A stretch of 64,000 nucleotides of DNA, taken from NCBI GenBank assembly GCA_028283725.1, contig JAPWKC010000004.1:310001-374000 (forward strand), read 5' to 3'. The first letter of the stretch is position 1. Each line of letters starts with the position of its first letter. The DNA comes from Neorhizobium sp. GTDB lineage: Bacteria > Pseudomonadota > Alphaproteobacteria > Rhizobiales > Rhizobiaceae. A program made the position numbers and the translations under genes. The notes beneath the pieces are model-generated. The model did not search any database and was not told the DNA's origin. It worked only from the letters and a program-made list of their open reading frames with translations. Positions 17,499 through 26,225 of the stretch are shown one piece after another.

Positions 17499-18998
17499 AT
17501 GTCCAGCATTGCAGACCAGGTTCCGGAAAGACTGTCGGTCTTCCCGGCGTTTTTCCGTGTCAGCGGCCGGCGCGTGGTGATCTGTGGCAATGGCGACGAG
17601 GCGTTCGCCAAGGCGCGGCTGGTGGCCAATACGGATGCCGAAATCGTGCCCCTCACGGATGCACCGGAGGCCGATTACGCCGCGTGGCTTTCAGCCCGCG
17701 GTATCGCACCTGTCGAGACCGACCTTGCTTCCGACATGCTGGTTCTGGCGGTCCTGAGGACTGCCGTGCTGGTTTTCGCCGCGACCGGCAACCATGGCGA
17801 TGACCAGCGCATCGTCGCTCTGGCACGGGCCTTGAAGATCCCGGCCAACGCGGTGGACCAGCCGGAGCATTGCGACTTCCTGACGCCTGCCCTCGTCAAC
17901 CGTGCCCCGGTCGCGATCGCGATCGGCACCGAAGGCGCCGGCCCGGTTCTTTCGCAGATGATCCGCGCCAGGATCGATCAGATGCTGTCGCCGTCGCTCG
18001 GCCGGCTCGCTTCGCTGGCCGCAGATTACCGCGGCGCCGTCGACCGGATGGTGCCGCGTGGCGTTTCACGGCGGATTTTCTGGCGGCGGTTCTTTAGCGG
18101 CGATATCGCGGATGCGGTGGATGCCCATGATATGGCCTCGGCCCGACGCGCCGCCAATGCGCTTCTTTCAACCACCGGGACTGCCGGTGGCAAAGTCGAG
18201 GGCAAGATCTGGCTGGTCGGCGCCGGTCCGGGCGCGGAAGACCTTCTGACGCTGCGGGCGCAGCGTGTGCTGATGGAGGCCGATGCGATCGTCTATGATG
18301 CGCTCGTGCCCCAGGCGATCGTGGACATGGGCCGCCGCGATGCGGAGCGGCTGTCGGTTGGGAAACGCAAGAACTGTCATTCGAAAAGCCAGGACGAGAT
18401 CAACCGGCTCTTGGTGGATCTCGGCCGCGAGGGCAAGTGCGTCGTTCGATTGAAAAGCGGAGATCCGCTCGTCTATGGCCGGGCCGGCGAAGAGATGGCG
18501 GCACTGCGCGAGGCGGGTATCGCCTACGAGGTCGTGCCCGGCATCACCTCGGCCTTTGCGGCGGCTGCCGATTTCGACCTGCCGCTGACGCTGCGCGGCG
18601 TCGCCTCTTCGCTGATCTTCACCACGGGGCATGACCTAACAGGCAAAGCGCTTCCAGACTGGGCAAGCCTTGCCGTGTCGGGCGCGACCATTGCCGTCTA
18701 TATGGGCCGCACGGTTGCCGCCTCCGTCGCCGGGCGGCTGATGGATGCGGGGCTTTCGGCCGATACGACCGTCGCGGTCATCGAGAATGCCAGCCGTGCC
18801 GACAGAAAGCTGTTTCACGGCATTCTGAGCGAATTGCCGGACCTTGAAGCGCGCGACGATCTCGATGGCCCCGTGATGGTGATCATCGGCGAGGCGGTGG
18901 CCGGTGCCAATTTCGCCAAATCCGAACCGCTCTCGGCCTTCCGCGCCGACCAGGGCGTTCGCCAATATTTGCCCAAGACCGCAGGAGTGGACCAATGA
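17499..18998 (+). CDS. cysG: Siroheme synthase (precorrin-2 dehydrogenase/ferrochelatase and uroporphyrinogen-III methyltransferase)
   Basis: About 500 residues, the length of full fused CysG. The N-terminal NAD-binding domain has VVICGNGDEAFAKARLV and GATGNHGDD-like segments. The C-terminal SUMT domain has VGAGPGAEDLLTLRAQRVL, SVGKRKNCHSKSQDEIN, VRLKSGDPLVYGRAGEE and VVPGITSAFAAAA. It makes siroheme from uroporphyrinogen III for the sulfite reductase encoded two genes downstream. The ATG at 17499 has AAAGG about seven bases upstream; other in-frame starts at 17475 (TTG) and 17481 are possible. The stop overlaps the next start by four bases (ATGA). Confidence 0.95.
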   Translation: MSSIADQVPERLSVFPAFFRVSGRRVVICGNGDEAFAKARLVANTDAEIVPLTDAPEADYAAWLSARGIAPVETDLASDMLVLAVLRTAVLVFAATGNHGDDQRIVALARALKIPANAVDQPEHCDFLTPALVNRAPVAIAIGTEGAGPVLSQMIRARIDQMLSPSLGRLASLAADYRGAVDRMVPRGVSRRIFWRRFFSGDIADAVDAHDMASARRAANALLSTTGTAGGKVEGKIWLVGAGPGAEDLLTLRAQRVLMEADAIVYDALVPQAIVDMGRRDAERLSVGKRKNCHSKSQDEINRLLVDLGREGKCVVRLKSGDPLVYGRAGEEMAALREAGIAYEVVPGITSAFAAAADFDLPLTLRGVASSLIFTTGHDLTGKALPDWASLAVSGATIAVYMGRTVAASVAGRLMDAGLSADTTVAVIENASRADRKLFHGILSELPDLEARDDLDGPVMVIIGEAVAGANFAKSEPLSAFRADQGVRQYLPKTAGVDQ

Positions 18999-19309
18999 CC
19001 GACAAGGTTCTGACCGCAAACCGCCTGACCGATGGTATCGCCGTCTGGCTCGATGCCACCGGGCACTGGGTGGAAAACCTGCAGGAGGCGCTGGTCGCCC
19101 GCCATGCCGAGGCGATCTCCGCACTGGAAGCGATCGGCAAGCGCGGCTTTGCCGAAAACCTCGTGGTCGACGTCAATCTGATCGATGTCGAGGAGACCAA
19201 CGGCACGCTCTGGCCGACGCGGCTGCGGGAGCGCATCCGCGCCAAGGGGCCGACGATGGACTATGCCATCGGCTACCGTGCCGCCGACAAATCCTTCATC
19301 GCCGTCTGA
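18995..19309 (+). CDS. DUF2849 protein in the sulfite reduction operon
   Basis: 104 residues starting MTDKVLTANRLTDGIAVWLD, matching the small alphaproteobacterial DUF2849 family, which is regularly found between cysG and cysI. No membrane segment, metal motif or known catalytic residues are visible. Contrast between the acidic middle and basic end (LWPTRLRERIRAKGP) suggests a soluble alpha-beta protein. AGGAG lies seven bases before the ATG, and the four-base overlap with cysG indicates translational coupling. A role in siroheme or sulfite reductase assembly or regulation is inferred from position alone. Confidence 0.88.
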   Translation: MTDKVLTANRLTDGIAVWLDATGHWVENLQEALVARHAEAISALEAIGKRGFAENLVVDVNLIDVEETNGTLWPTRLRERIRAKGPTMDYAIGYRAADKSFIAV

Positions 19310-19370
19310 TCCTCCAAGGAACCAAAGTCGATACGCCGACACTGCCGCCGACAAGACATCTGGACATATC

Positions 19371-21044
19371 ATGTACCGTTACGACGAATTCGATCATGCC
19401 TTCGTATCCGCCCGCGTCGGGCAATTTCGCGATCAGGTGGAGCGCCGCCTCTCCGGCGCACTTGCAGAAGATGCGTTCAAGCCGCTGCGCCTGATGAACG
19501 GCGTCTATCTGCAGCTGCATGCCTATATGCTGCGGGTCGCCATTCCGTATGGCACGCTGAACGCCGGACAGATGCGGATGCTGGCGCATATCGCGCGCAA
19601 GTACGATCGTGGCTACGGGCATTTCACCACGCGGCAGAACATCCAGTACAACTGGCCGAAGCTTTCAGACACGCCGGATATTCTCGCCGATCTCGCGACC
19701 GTGGAAATGCATGCGCTGCAGACGTCCGGCAATTGCATCAGAAACGTCACGGCCGACCATTTTGCCGGTGCGGCCGCGGACGAGGTGGCCGACCCGCGTC
19801 CTTATGCGGAGATCCTGCGGCAATGGTCTTCCGTGCATCCGGAATTTTCCTTCCTGCCGCGCAAGTTCAAGATCGCCGTCACCGGTGCGGAGCGCGACCG
19901 TGCGGCGATCCAGGTGCATGACATCGGCCTGCATCTGAAGAAGAACGAGAACGGCGAAATCGGCTTTGCTGTCTATGTCGGCGGCGGACAGGGGCGCACG
20001 CCGCTGATTGCCAAGAAGATCCGCGACTTTCTGCCGGAAGAGGATCTGTTGTCCTACACGACGGCGATCATGCGCGTGTACAACCTGAACGGCCGCCGCG
20101 ACAACAAATACAAGGCGCGGATCAAGATCCTCGTGCACGAGACCGGCGTCGAGGAACTGACGCGACAGGTGGAGAAGGAGTTCTCCCACCTTCAGGGCTC
20201 CGAACTCAAGCTGCCAGAACAGGATATCGCTCAAATCGCCGCCTATTTCGCGCCGCCCGCCCTGCCCGACCGGCCGGAGGGGTGGGCGCAGCTTGCTGCA
20301 TGGAAAAAGGCCGACGAGGCCTTTGCCCGCTGGGTCGGCCAGAATGTCCAGCCGAACAAGCATCCGGACTATGGCATGGTGACGATTTCGCTGAAGCCGA
20401 TCGGCGGCATTCCGGGCGATGCATCGGACATGCAGATGGATGCGATTGCAGATCTTGCGGAAGAATTCGGCCATGACGAGATCCGCATCAGCCATGAGCA
20501 GAACGTCATTTTCCCGCATGTGGCGCTCGCCGATCTCGAACCGCTCTACCGGGCGCTGACCGCGCATGGGCTCGAAACCGCCAATGCCGGGCTGATCACC
20601 GATATTATCGCCTGTCCCGGCCTGGATTACTGTGCGCTGGCGAATGCCCGCTCGATCCCGGTAGCGCAGGAGATCTCCGCACGCTTTGGCGCGCCCGAGA
20701 GGCAGGCCGAGATCGGGGAACTGAAGATCAAGATTTCCGGCTGCATCAATGCCTGCGGGCATCACCATGTCGGCCATATCGGCCTGCTCGGCGTGGAAAA
20801 GAAGGGCGCGGAACTCTACCAGATCACGCTCGGCGGATCGGGCGACGAAAATACCTCGATCGGAGAGATCATCGGCCGCGGCTTCGAGCCGAACCGGGTG
20901 ACGGATGCGATCGAGACAATCGTCGATACCTATCTGGGTCTGCGGTCATCGAGGCAAGAGACCTTTCTCGACGCTTACAGACGTGTCGGGCCGCAGCCGT
21001 TCAAGGACGCGCTCTACGGCGATGCCAAGGCGGAGGCGGCGTGA
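19371..21044 (+). CDS. cysI: Nitrite/sulfite reductase hemoprotein
   Basis: 557 residues from MYRYDEFDHAF. The open frame extends upstream through DUF2849 but the family start is here. Typical blocks are GHFTTRQNIQYNWPKL (substrate-binding Arg), QTSGNCIRNVTADH, and the [4Fe-4S]-siroheme cysteines in CPGLDYCALANARS and ISGCINACGHHHVGHIG. The enzyme reduces sulfite to sulfide with six electrons. The length and lack of a CysJ partner suggest ferredoxin or the adjacent Fpr as electron source rather than an NADPH flavoprotein subunit. The neighbouring siroheme synthase argues for sulfite rather than nitrite. The symbol cysI is by role; the SD is weak. Confidence 0.93.
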   Translation: MYRYDEFDHAFVSARVGQFRDQVERRLSGALAEDAFKPLRLMNGVYLQLHAYMLRVAIPYGTLNAGQMRMLAHIARKYDRGYGHFTTRQNIQYNWPKLSDTPDILADLATVEMHALQTSGNCIRNVTADHFAGAAADEVADPRPYAEILRQWSSVHPEFSFLPRKFKIAVTGAERDRAAIQVHDIGLHLKKNENGEIGFAVYVGGGQGRTPLIAKKIRDFLPEEDLLSYTTAIMRVYNLNGRRDNKYKARIKILVHETGVEELTRQVEKEFSHLQGSELKLPEQDIAQIAAYFAPPALPDRPEGWAQLAAWKKADEAFARWVGQNVQPNKHPDYGMVTISLKPIGGIPGDASDMQMDAIADLAEEFGHDEIRISHEQNVIFPHVALADLEPLYRALTAHGLETANAGLITDIIACPGLDYCALANARSIPVAQEISARFGAPERQAEIGELKIKISGCINACGHHHVGHIGLLGVEKKGAELYQITLGGSGDENTSIGEIIGRGFEPNRVTDAIETIVDTYLGLRSSRQETFLDAYRRVGPQPFKDALYGDAKAEAA

Positions 21045-21562
21045 TGGCGGGCGTTGCAAAGGTCTGGCGGGAGACCGGCTTTGTCGAGAACGAGCCATGG
21101 GTTGTCGAGACCGAGGACCTCAAAGCCTCGGGCGACCAGAAAGTGCTTCTGCCGCTTGCCGCGTTCATCGCTGCGGCGCAGACATCCAACGATATCGGAC
21201 TTGGCGTGCTGATCGAGCCGGCCGACGACGTGGCTGCCCTCGAACCCTATATACCCCGCATCGAGATCATCGCCGTCGCCTTCCCGGCTTTCAGCGACGG
21301 CCGCGCCTTCAGCCATGCGACACTGCTTCGTGAACGGCTCGGCTATAGTCGCGAGATCCGCGCCGTGGGTGACGTGTTGATCGACCAGGTGCCGCTTATG
21401 CTCCGCTGCGGCATCGACAGTTTTGCCGTCACCAATGCCACGGCGCTGCAGCGCCTTGAAGAAAACCGCCTGCCGGGGATCGACGTCTATTACCAGCCGG
21501 CGGCGCGCGGGGCCGAACAGGGGCCGGGCTATAGCTGGCGACGGCGCCTCACAGCTGCCTGA
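21044..21562 (+). CDS. DUF934 protein, sulfite reductase operon
   Basis: About 172 residues; the family usually follows cysI in proteobacteria. The core shows GVLIEPADDVAALEPY, IAVAFPAFSDGRAFSHATLLRERLGY and DQVPLMLRCGIDSFAVTN, the hallmark stretches of DUF934. The ATG at 21044 overlaps the cysI stop (TGATG), and GGAG precedes it. An overlapping GTG at 21041 is an alternative. No catalytic motif is recognisable; known association is with sulfate assimilation, and function is not established. The operon lacks cysH, cysD and cysN, which must be elsewhere. Confidence 0.9.
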   Translation: MAGVAKVWRETGFVENEPWVVETEDLKASGDQKVLLPLAAFIAAAQTSNDIGLGVLIEPADDVAALEPYIPRIEIIAVAFPAFSDGRAFSHATLLRERLGYSREIRAVGDVLIDQVPLMLRCGIDSFAVTNATALQRLEENRLPGIDVYYQPAARGAEQGPGYSWRRRLTAA

Positions 21563-21621
21563 CGGACTGCCACGCACCGCTGCGCGCGACAAAAAGATGA
21601 GTATCGCTGACATATTTTGAT

Positions 21622-21650
21622 GGCATGGGCGACAAACCGTAGCCCACGCC
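21622..21650 (+). terminator. Stem-loop after the sulfite reduction operon
   Basis: GGCATGGGC (21622-21630) pairs with GCCCACGCC (21642-21650) with one mismatch, followed by TTCAAAAAGG rather than a T tract. It separates DUF934 from fpr. A second tiny UUCG-type hairpin (TTCGC at 21677-21681 with GCGAA at 21686-21690) lies in the fpr leader. Confidence 0.5.
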
Positions 21651-21711
21651 TTCAAAAAGGCGATCGGATGGTATATTTCGCTTCGGCGAAGACATTAAGA
21701 CGGACGAGACA

Positions 21712-22524
21712 ATGAACGCTCCCACCACACCGCAGGAATTTGCCGCAAAGATCCCGGACGGCGTCTATGCCGAAACCGTGCTGTCGGTGGAGCATTATAC
21801 CGACCGGCTGTTCCGCTTCCGCATGACGCGTCCGGCGGGCTTCCGCTTCCGCTCGGGCGAATTTGCGATGATCGGCCTGATGGTCGGCGAAAAGCCGGTC
21901 TACCGCGCCTATTCGATCGCCAGCCCAGCCTGGGACGAGGAACTCGAATTCTTCTCGATCAAGGTGCCGGACGGGCCGCTCACCTCGCATCTTCAGATGA
22001 TCAAGCCGGGCGACACCGTTCTGATGCGCAAGAAGCCGACCGGCACGCTGGTGCTCGATGCGCTGACGCCGGGCAAGCGGCTCTACATGTTCTCGACCGG
22101 CACGGGGATCGCACCCTTCGCCAGCCTGATCCGCGATCCGGAAACCTACGAGAAGTTCGAGGAAGTCATCCTCACCCATACATGCCGCGATGTGGCCGAA
22201 TTGAAATACGGCATCGATCTCGTCGACGAGATCCGCAACCACGAGTTCCTGTCGGAACTGGCCGGCGACAAGCTGAAGCTCTATTCGACGACGACCCGTG
22301 AGGACTATCCGCATCAGGGCCGCATCACCGACCTTATCGAAAACGGCAAGCTGTTTACCGATCTCGGTGTGGCAGCGCTCGACCCCAAGATCGACCGCGG
22401 CATGATCTGCGGTTCGGCTGCCATGCTGAAGGATACGAAGGATCTCCTCGAAAAATCCGGGCTGACCGAGGGCGCCAACAACAAGCCAAGCGAATTCGTC
22501 ATCGAACGCGCGTTTGTGGGGTGA
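21712..22524 (+). CDS. fpr: Ferredoxin--NADP(+) reductase
   Basis: 270 residues, the size of bacterial class II FNRs. The FAD-binding motif is RAYSIAS (about residue 65), followed by VPDGPLTSHL, the NADP-binding STGTGIAPFASLIRD, LTHTCR and MICGSAAML. The C-terminus FVIERAFVG has the class II tail that stacks on the isoalloxazine. It exchanges electrons between NADPH and ferredoxin or flavodoxin, in other proteobacteria as part of oxidative stress defence. It could supply reducing power to the upstream sulfite reductase. A 150-base gap and a hairpin suggest its own promoter. Confidence 0.95.
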   Translation: MNAPTTPQEFAAKIPDGVYAETVLSVEHYTDRLFRFRMTRPAGFRFRSGEFAMIGLMVGEKPVYRAYSIASPAWDEELEFFSIKVPDGPLTSHLQMIKPGDTVLMRKKPTGTLVLDALTPGKRLYMFSTGTGIAPFASLIRDPETYEKFEEVILTHTCRDVAELKYGIDLVDEIRNHEFLSELAGDKLKLYSTTTREDYPHQGRITDLIENGKLFTDLGVAALDPKIDRGMICGSAAMLKDTKDLLEKSGLTEGANNKPSEFVIERAFVG

Positions 22525-22529
22525 GATGC

Positions 22530-22569
22530 GACGGCCTCCGGCCGTCAAAATGCTCCTGTGGGGCATTTT
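22530..22569 (+). terminator. Tandem hairpins after fpr
   Basis: GACGGCC (22530-22536) pairs with GGCCGTC (22540-22546). Next to it AAAATGC (22547-22553) pairs with GCATTTT (22563-22569). They lie five bases after the fpr stop, and the second stem ends in TTTT, which fits an intrinsic terminator. Confidence 0.65.
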
Positions 22570-22770
22570 GGGCATCGAACGCCCTGAGCCAAAGCGATGG
22601 GCCGGGGTGTCTCTGGAATAAAGAGCGATCGTCGGCCCCCGCAGCCCGCCCAAAATAGTTGGGCGCTTCGCGCGAAGGACGGAAAAGCGGCTTACTCCGG
22701 TAGACGCCCAAATTGGGTGTAGAGCAGCCAAGCCCTTAAAGCCGACATGCAGGACGATTGTGGTGATTGG

Positions 22771-22792
22771 ATCCTCGGGGAAACCCGAGGAT
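22771..22792. repeat. Dispersed palindromic repeat, copy A
   Basis: ATCCTCGGG (22771-22779), loop GAAA, CCCGAGGAT (22784-22792), with TGG before and GACA after. The same stem occurs at 36110-36132 and, inverted, at 44759-44781. Confidence 0.8.
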
Positions 22793-22859
22793 GACAAGTG
22801 CTGGACGATGGACCGTGCGGGAAGACCAAAAGGCGGTCAGGGCCGGATCGGGCCCATCC

Positions 22860-24230
22860 CTACCGCTCCCAGTCTTCCTTTTCCGGCTTCTGCGCCGTTC
22901 CGAGCTTGCGCTCGAGCTCGTTGGCCTGCCGTTCGGTGAGCCGCACTCCAAGCGTCACGGAGCCGTCCTCGTTATCTTCCCGCTCATCGACGACGGCATT
23001 GCCGTAGATCCACGAGACAAGTGCCAGCTTCTCGGCGGGAATGACGATCTCTGCCTCGGTCAGGACGCCGGAGAGGCGCTTGGAGACTTCCTCGAGCAGC
23101 GCATCGACGCCCTCGCCGTTGATCGCAGAGACGGCCATGATGTTGTCACGGCCCTCGGCGCGGGCAAAGAGAGCATCATGAGCCTCCGGGTCGAGCCGAT
23201 CGATCTTGTTCCAGACCTCGATGATGCGCTCGGAGGCTTCCTTCTCGTCGATGCCGAGATCGGAGAGGATGCGCAAGACGTCGGAGGACTGAGCGGCATT
23301 GTCGGGATCGGCCATGTCGCGGACATGCAGGATGAGATCGGCTTCGAGCACCTCTTCCAGCGTGGCGCGGAAGGCGGCGACCAGATGCGTCGGCAGGTCG
23401 GAAATGAAGCCCACCGTGTCCGACATGATGACGGTGCGGCCATGCGGCAGCTTCATCCGGCGCAGGGTCGGATCGAGCGTCGCAAACAGCATGTCTTCGG
23501 CCAGAACGCCCGCACCGGTGATGCGGTTGAAAAGCGTCGACTTGCCGGCATTGGTATAGCCGACGAGCGCCACGATCGGATGCGGCACCTTGCGGCGCTT
23601 GGCGCGATGCAGCTGGCGGGTGCGGACCACCTGCTCAAGCTCGCGCTCGAGCTTGATGATGCGGTCCTGCAGCATGCGACGGTCGGCCTCGATCTGGGTT
23701 TCGCCGGGGCCGCCCATGAAGCCCGCACCACCGCGCTGGCGTTCAAGGTGGGTCCAGGAGCGGACCAGACGACCCTTCTGGTAATTGAGATGCGCCAGAT
23801 CGACCTGCAGCGTGCCTTCCTTGGTGGAGGCGCGGCGGCCGAAGATTTCGAGGATGAGGCCGGTGCGGTCGATGACCTTGGCGCCCCATTCCTTTTCCAG
23901 ATTGCGCTGCTGGACCGGCGTCAGCGGATGATCGACGATGACGAGGCCGGCATCCTTCTCGTCGAGGATCGCCTTGATCTCCTCGATCTTGCCGGTGCCC
24001 ATAAGGGTCGCCGGGCGCGGCTCGTTGACCGACACGACGAGCCCCTCGCCGATCGTCAGATCGATGGCGCGGGCAAGGCCAATCGCCTCTTCGAGGCGTG
24101 CCTCGTTGGAGCGTTGCGGGACCGGCTGGACGAGCTGCTGGGCGGCAGACTGATCGCCACCCTGCCCGGCTCGCGCCGCACCGCGCTGGCGCGCCTGTTT
24201 GAGAACGGGAACGATGACGACGGCACGCAT
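22860..24230 (-). CDS. hflX: Ribosome-associated GTPase HflX
   Basis: 456 residues from the ATG at 24230. The N-terminal HflX domain includes ATLMGTGKIEEI and VDHPLTPVQQRNLE. A coiled region follows with GGPGETQIEADRR. The G domain has G1 GYTNAGKST, G3 SDTVGFISDLP and G4 WNKIDRLD. HflX binds the 50S subunit and splits stalled ribosomes under stress. It lies directly after hfq on the same strand, as in many proteobacteria. The ATG has no good SD, and the 21 codons before it read in frame without a stop as far as the hfq TAA, with an ATT at 24293 following AAGGA by nine bases. A longer protein with a non-AUG start is possible. Confidence 0.95.
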   Translation of the reverse strand: MRAVVIVPVLKQARQRGAARAGQGGDQSAAQQLVQPVPQRSNEARLEEAIGLARAIDLTIGEGLVVSVNEPRPATLMGTGKIEEIKAILDEKDAGLVIVDHPLTPVQQRNLEKEWGAKVIDRTGLILEIFGRRASTKEGTLQVDLAHLNYQKGRLVRSWTHLERQRGGAGFMGGPGETQIEADRRMLQDRIIKLERELEQVVRTRQLHRAKRRKVPHPIVALVGYTNAGKSTLFNRITGAGVLAEDMLFATLDPTLRRMKLPHGRTVIMSDTVGFISDLPTHLVAAFRATLEEVLEADLILHVRDMADPDNAAQSSDVLRILSDLGIDEKEASERIIEVWNKIDRLDPEAHDALFARAEGRDNIMAVSAINGEGVDALLEEVSKRLSGVLTEAEIVIPAEKLALVSWIYGNAVVDEREDNEDGSVTLGVRLTERQANELERKLGTAQKPEKEDWER

Positions 24231-24305
24231 GTCGTCCCGGTGCTTTTCAGCCTCCGGGATCAGCGATTCATTCGAAGTGTCTCGATTGGAAATCTCGATA
24301 CGTCC

Positions 24306-24548
24306 TTAAGCAGCGTTTTCTTCGGTTTCGAACATCTGCAGCGGCTGGCCGGGCATGATGGTCGAGATCGCGTGCTTATACACGAGTTGCGAGTGTCCGT
24401 CACGGCGAAGCAAAACGCAGAAGTTGTCGAAAGACGTGACAACGCCTGTGAGCTTAACGCCATTGATCAGAAAGATCGTCAAGGAGATCTTCTGCTTGCG
24501 TACGGTATTGAGGAATAGATCCTGCAGGTTCTGAGAACGTTCCGCCAT
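24306..24548 (-). CDS. hfq: RNA chaperone Hfq
   Basis: 80 residues from [20 protein letters not shown]. Sm1 is [23 protein letters not shown], and Sm2 is [12 protein letters not shown], with the Y-K-H-A core of bacterial Hfq. The short C-terminal tail ([14 protein letters not shown]) is typical of alphaproteobacteria. The hexamer pairs small RNAs with mRNAs. The open frame extends 30 codons upstream, but the family start is at 24548. It lies between ntrX and hflX on the same strand. Confidence 0.98.
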   Translation of the reverse strand: MAERSQNLQDLFLNTVRKQKISLTIFLINGVKLTGVVTSFDNFCVLLRRDGHSQLVYKHAISTIMPGQPLQMFETEENAA

Positions 24549-24860
24549 GGCGCCGCTTCTTTCTTTCTTGCCGACCGTCGGTCGGAAACATGTTTGGTTT
24601 CGGAAGAGATTTCCGGGGCACGCCATCGTGCTTCCCATCCCCCATCCGTCTGGTTAGCAAATCACCGTCTTTTCCGCAATCGCGAAAAAAGCCGAAACCC
24701 CGTCCGACCCATGGTTTCCAGGGGGTCTCACCCCCGCATCTGCGTCAGTTTCAGACAGAAATCTGTGGATAAACAAGGATGCCATCTCGTGCGGCAACAA
24801 CGTCAGCCTCGCTGCCCGTTCCCCTTTTCAGAGCGGGATCGGACAGCCGGTTCTGCTGTT
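24549..24860. other. Intergenic region between ntrX and hfq
   Basis: 312 bases, no gene recognised. On the minus strand it should carry the hfq promoter and the 5' leader. A short GC hairpin GGGGGT (24721-24726) with ACCCCC (24730-24735) may terminate ntrX transcripts; its three-base loop makes it weak. Confidence 0.5.
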
Positions 24861-26225
24861 TCAGACGCCGAGCGACTTCAGTTTACGGTGCAGTGCGGAA
24901 CGTTCCATGCCGACAAATTCCGCGGTGCGGGAAATATTGCCGCCAAAGCGGTTGATCTGCGCCACCAGATAGTCGCGCTCGAACATTTCGCGGGCCTCGC
25001 GCAGCGGCAGCGTCATGATGTGGACGTCACCCTTGGAGGAGACCTTCGGCAGCATGTCGCCAAGATCCGTCGGCAGCATGTCGGCCGTGATGCCCGTATC
25101 GGGACCATCGGTGCGGGCAAGAATCATCAGGCGCTCGATATTGTTGCGCAGCTGGCGGATGTTGCCCGGCCAGTCATGCGCCTGAAGCACCGCCATCGCA
25201 TCGTCGCCGATCTTGCGCGAACGGATGCCGGCCTGTTCGGAAATCTGGCGCATGAACATATCGACGAGGAAAGGAATGTCCTCGCGGCGTTCGGCAAGCG
25301 CCGGAACCTTGACGGGCACCACGGCGAGGCGGTGATAGAGGTCTTCGCGGAAAGCGCCTTCGGAGATCAGGCTTTCGAGATTGTAGGCGGTGGACGAGAT
25401 GATGCGCACATCGACCTTGACCCGCTTGGAGCCGCCGACGCGTTCGAACTGCTGATCCACCAGGACGCGCAGGATCTTGTTCTGCGTCTCGCGCGGCATC
25501 TCGCCGATCTCGTCAAGATAGAGGATGCCGCGATGGGCTTCTTCCAGAGCGCCGATCTTGCGCGGCTGGCCTGGCAGGCCCTCGGTGCCGAACAGCGCCA
25601 TTTCCATGCGGTCGGGCGTGATCGTCGCGGCATTCAGCGCAACGAAGGGGCCGGTGGCGCGCGAGGACTTCTTGTGGATCATGCGGGCCACCAGTTCCTT
25701 GCCGGAACCGGAGGGGCCGAGGATCATGATGCGGCTATTGGTCGGCGATACCTTCTCGATCGTCTGGCGCAGCTGAGACACGGCAACCGAAGTACCGACC
25801 AGTTCGGCCGCGTCGCCGGTGCGTTTCTTCAGTTCCGTCAACTCACGCTTCAGCTTGGAATTTTCCAGCGCCCGTTCGGCGATCAGGATCAGCCGGTCGG
25901 CCTTGAACGGCTTTTCGATGAAGTCGAAGGCGCCGCGCTTGATGGCGGACACGGCGGTCTCGATATTGCCGTGGCCCGAAATCATCACGACGGGAAGTTC
26001 GGGATGGCGGCTCTTGATCTCATCGAGCAGGGCCAGACCGTCGAGCTTGGAGCCCTGCATCCAGATGTCGAGAAAGACAAGACGCGGCACGCGGTCGGAG
26101 ATCGCCGCCAACGCGCTGTCGCTGTCATGGGCCGTGCGGGTCTCATGCCCCTCATCGGAGAGAATGCCGGAGACGATATCGCGGATATCCGCTTCGTCAT
26201 CCACGACCAGAATATCAGACGCCAT
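24861..26225 (-). CDS. ntrX: Response regulator NtrX
   Basis: 454 residues. The receiver domain starts MASDILVVDDEADIRD, with phospho-acceptor Asp53 in FLDIWM and Lys in EKPF. A AAA+ domain has Walker A GPSGSGKELVAR and the Walker B region GILYLDEIGEMP. A C-terminal Fis-type HTH reads NISRTAEFVGMERSALHRKLKSLGV. The sigma-54-contacting GAFTGA loop is absent: the corresponding stretch is ALFGTEGLPGQPRKIGALEEA. That argues against classical sigma-54 activation. It overlaps ntrY by 11 bases. Known roles of NtrYX include nitrogen and redox control, envelope and exopolysaccharide regulation. Confidence 0.97.
   Translation of the reverse strand: MASDILVVDDEADIRDIVSGILSDEGHETRTAHDSDSALAAISDRVPRLVFLDIWMQGSKLDGLALLDEIKSRHPELPVVMISGHGNIETAVSAIKRGAFDFIEKPFKADRLILIAERALENSKLKRELTELKKRTGDAAELVGTSVAVSQLRQTIEKVSPTNSRIMILGPSGSGKELVARMIHKKSSRATGPFVALNAATITPDRMEMALFGTEGLPGQPRKIGALEEAHRGILYLDEIGEMPRETQNKILRVLVDQQFERVGGSKRVKVDVRIISSTAYNLESLISEGAFREDLYHRLAVVPVKVPALAERREDIPFLVDMFMRQISEQAGIRSRKIGDDAMAVLQAHDWPGNIRQLRNNIERLMILARTDGPDTGITADMLPTDLGDMLPKVSSKGDVHIMTLPLREAREMFERDYLVAQINRFGGNISRTAEFVGMERSALHRKLKSLGV

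Larger units (their letters stand above)
22525..22859. other. Palindrome-rich intergenic region between fpr and hflX
   Basis: 335 bases between convergent genes, without a coding frame I trust. It contains two consecutive hairpins after fpr, the palindrome CGCCCAA-N5-TTGGGCG (22647-22665), CCCAAATTGGG (22707-22717) and one copy of the dispersed ATCCTCGGG palindrome (22771-22792). It looks like a mosaic of short intergenic repeats. Confidence 0.6.
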
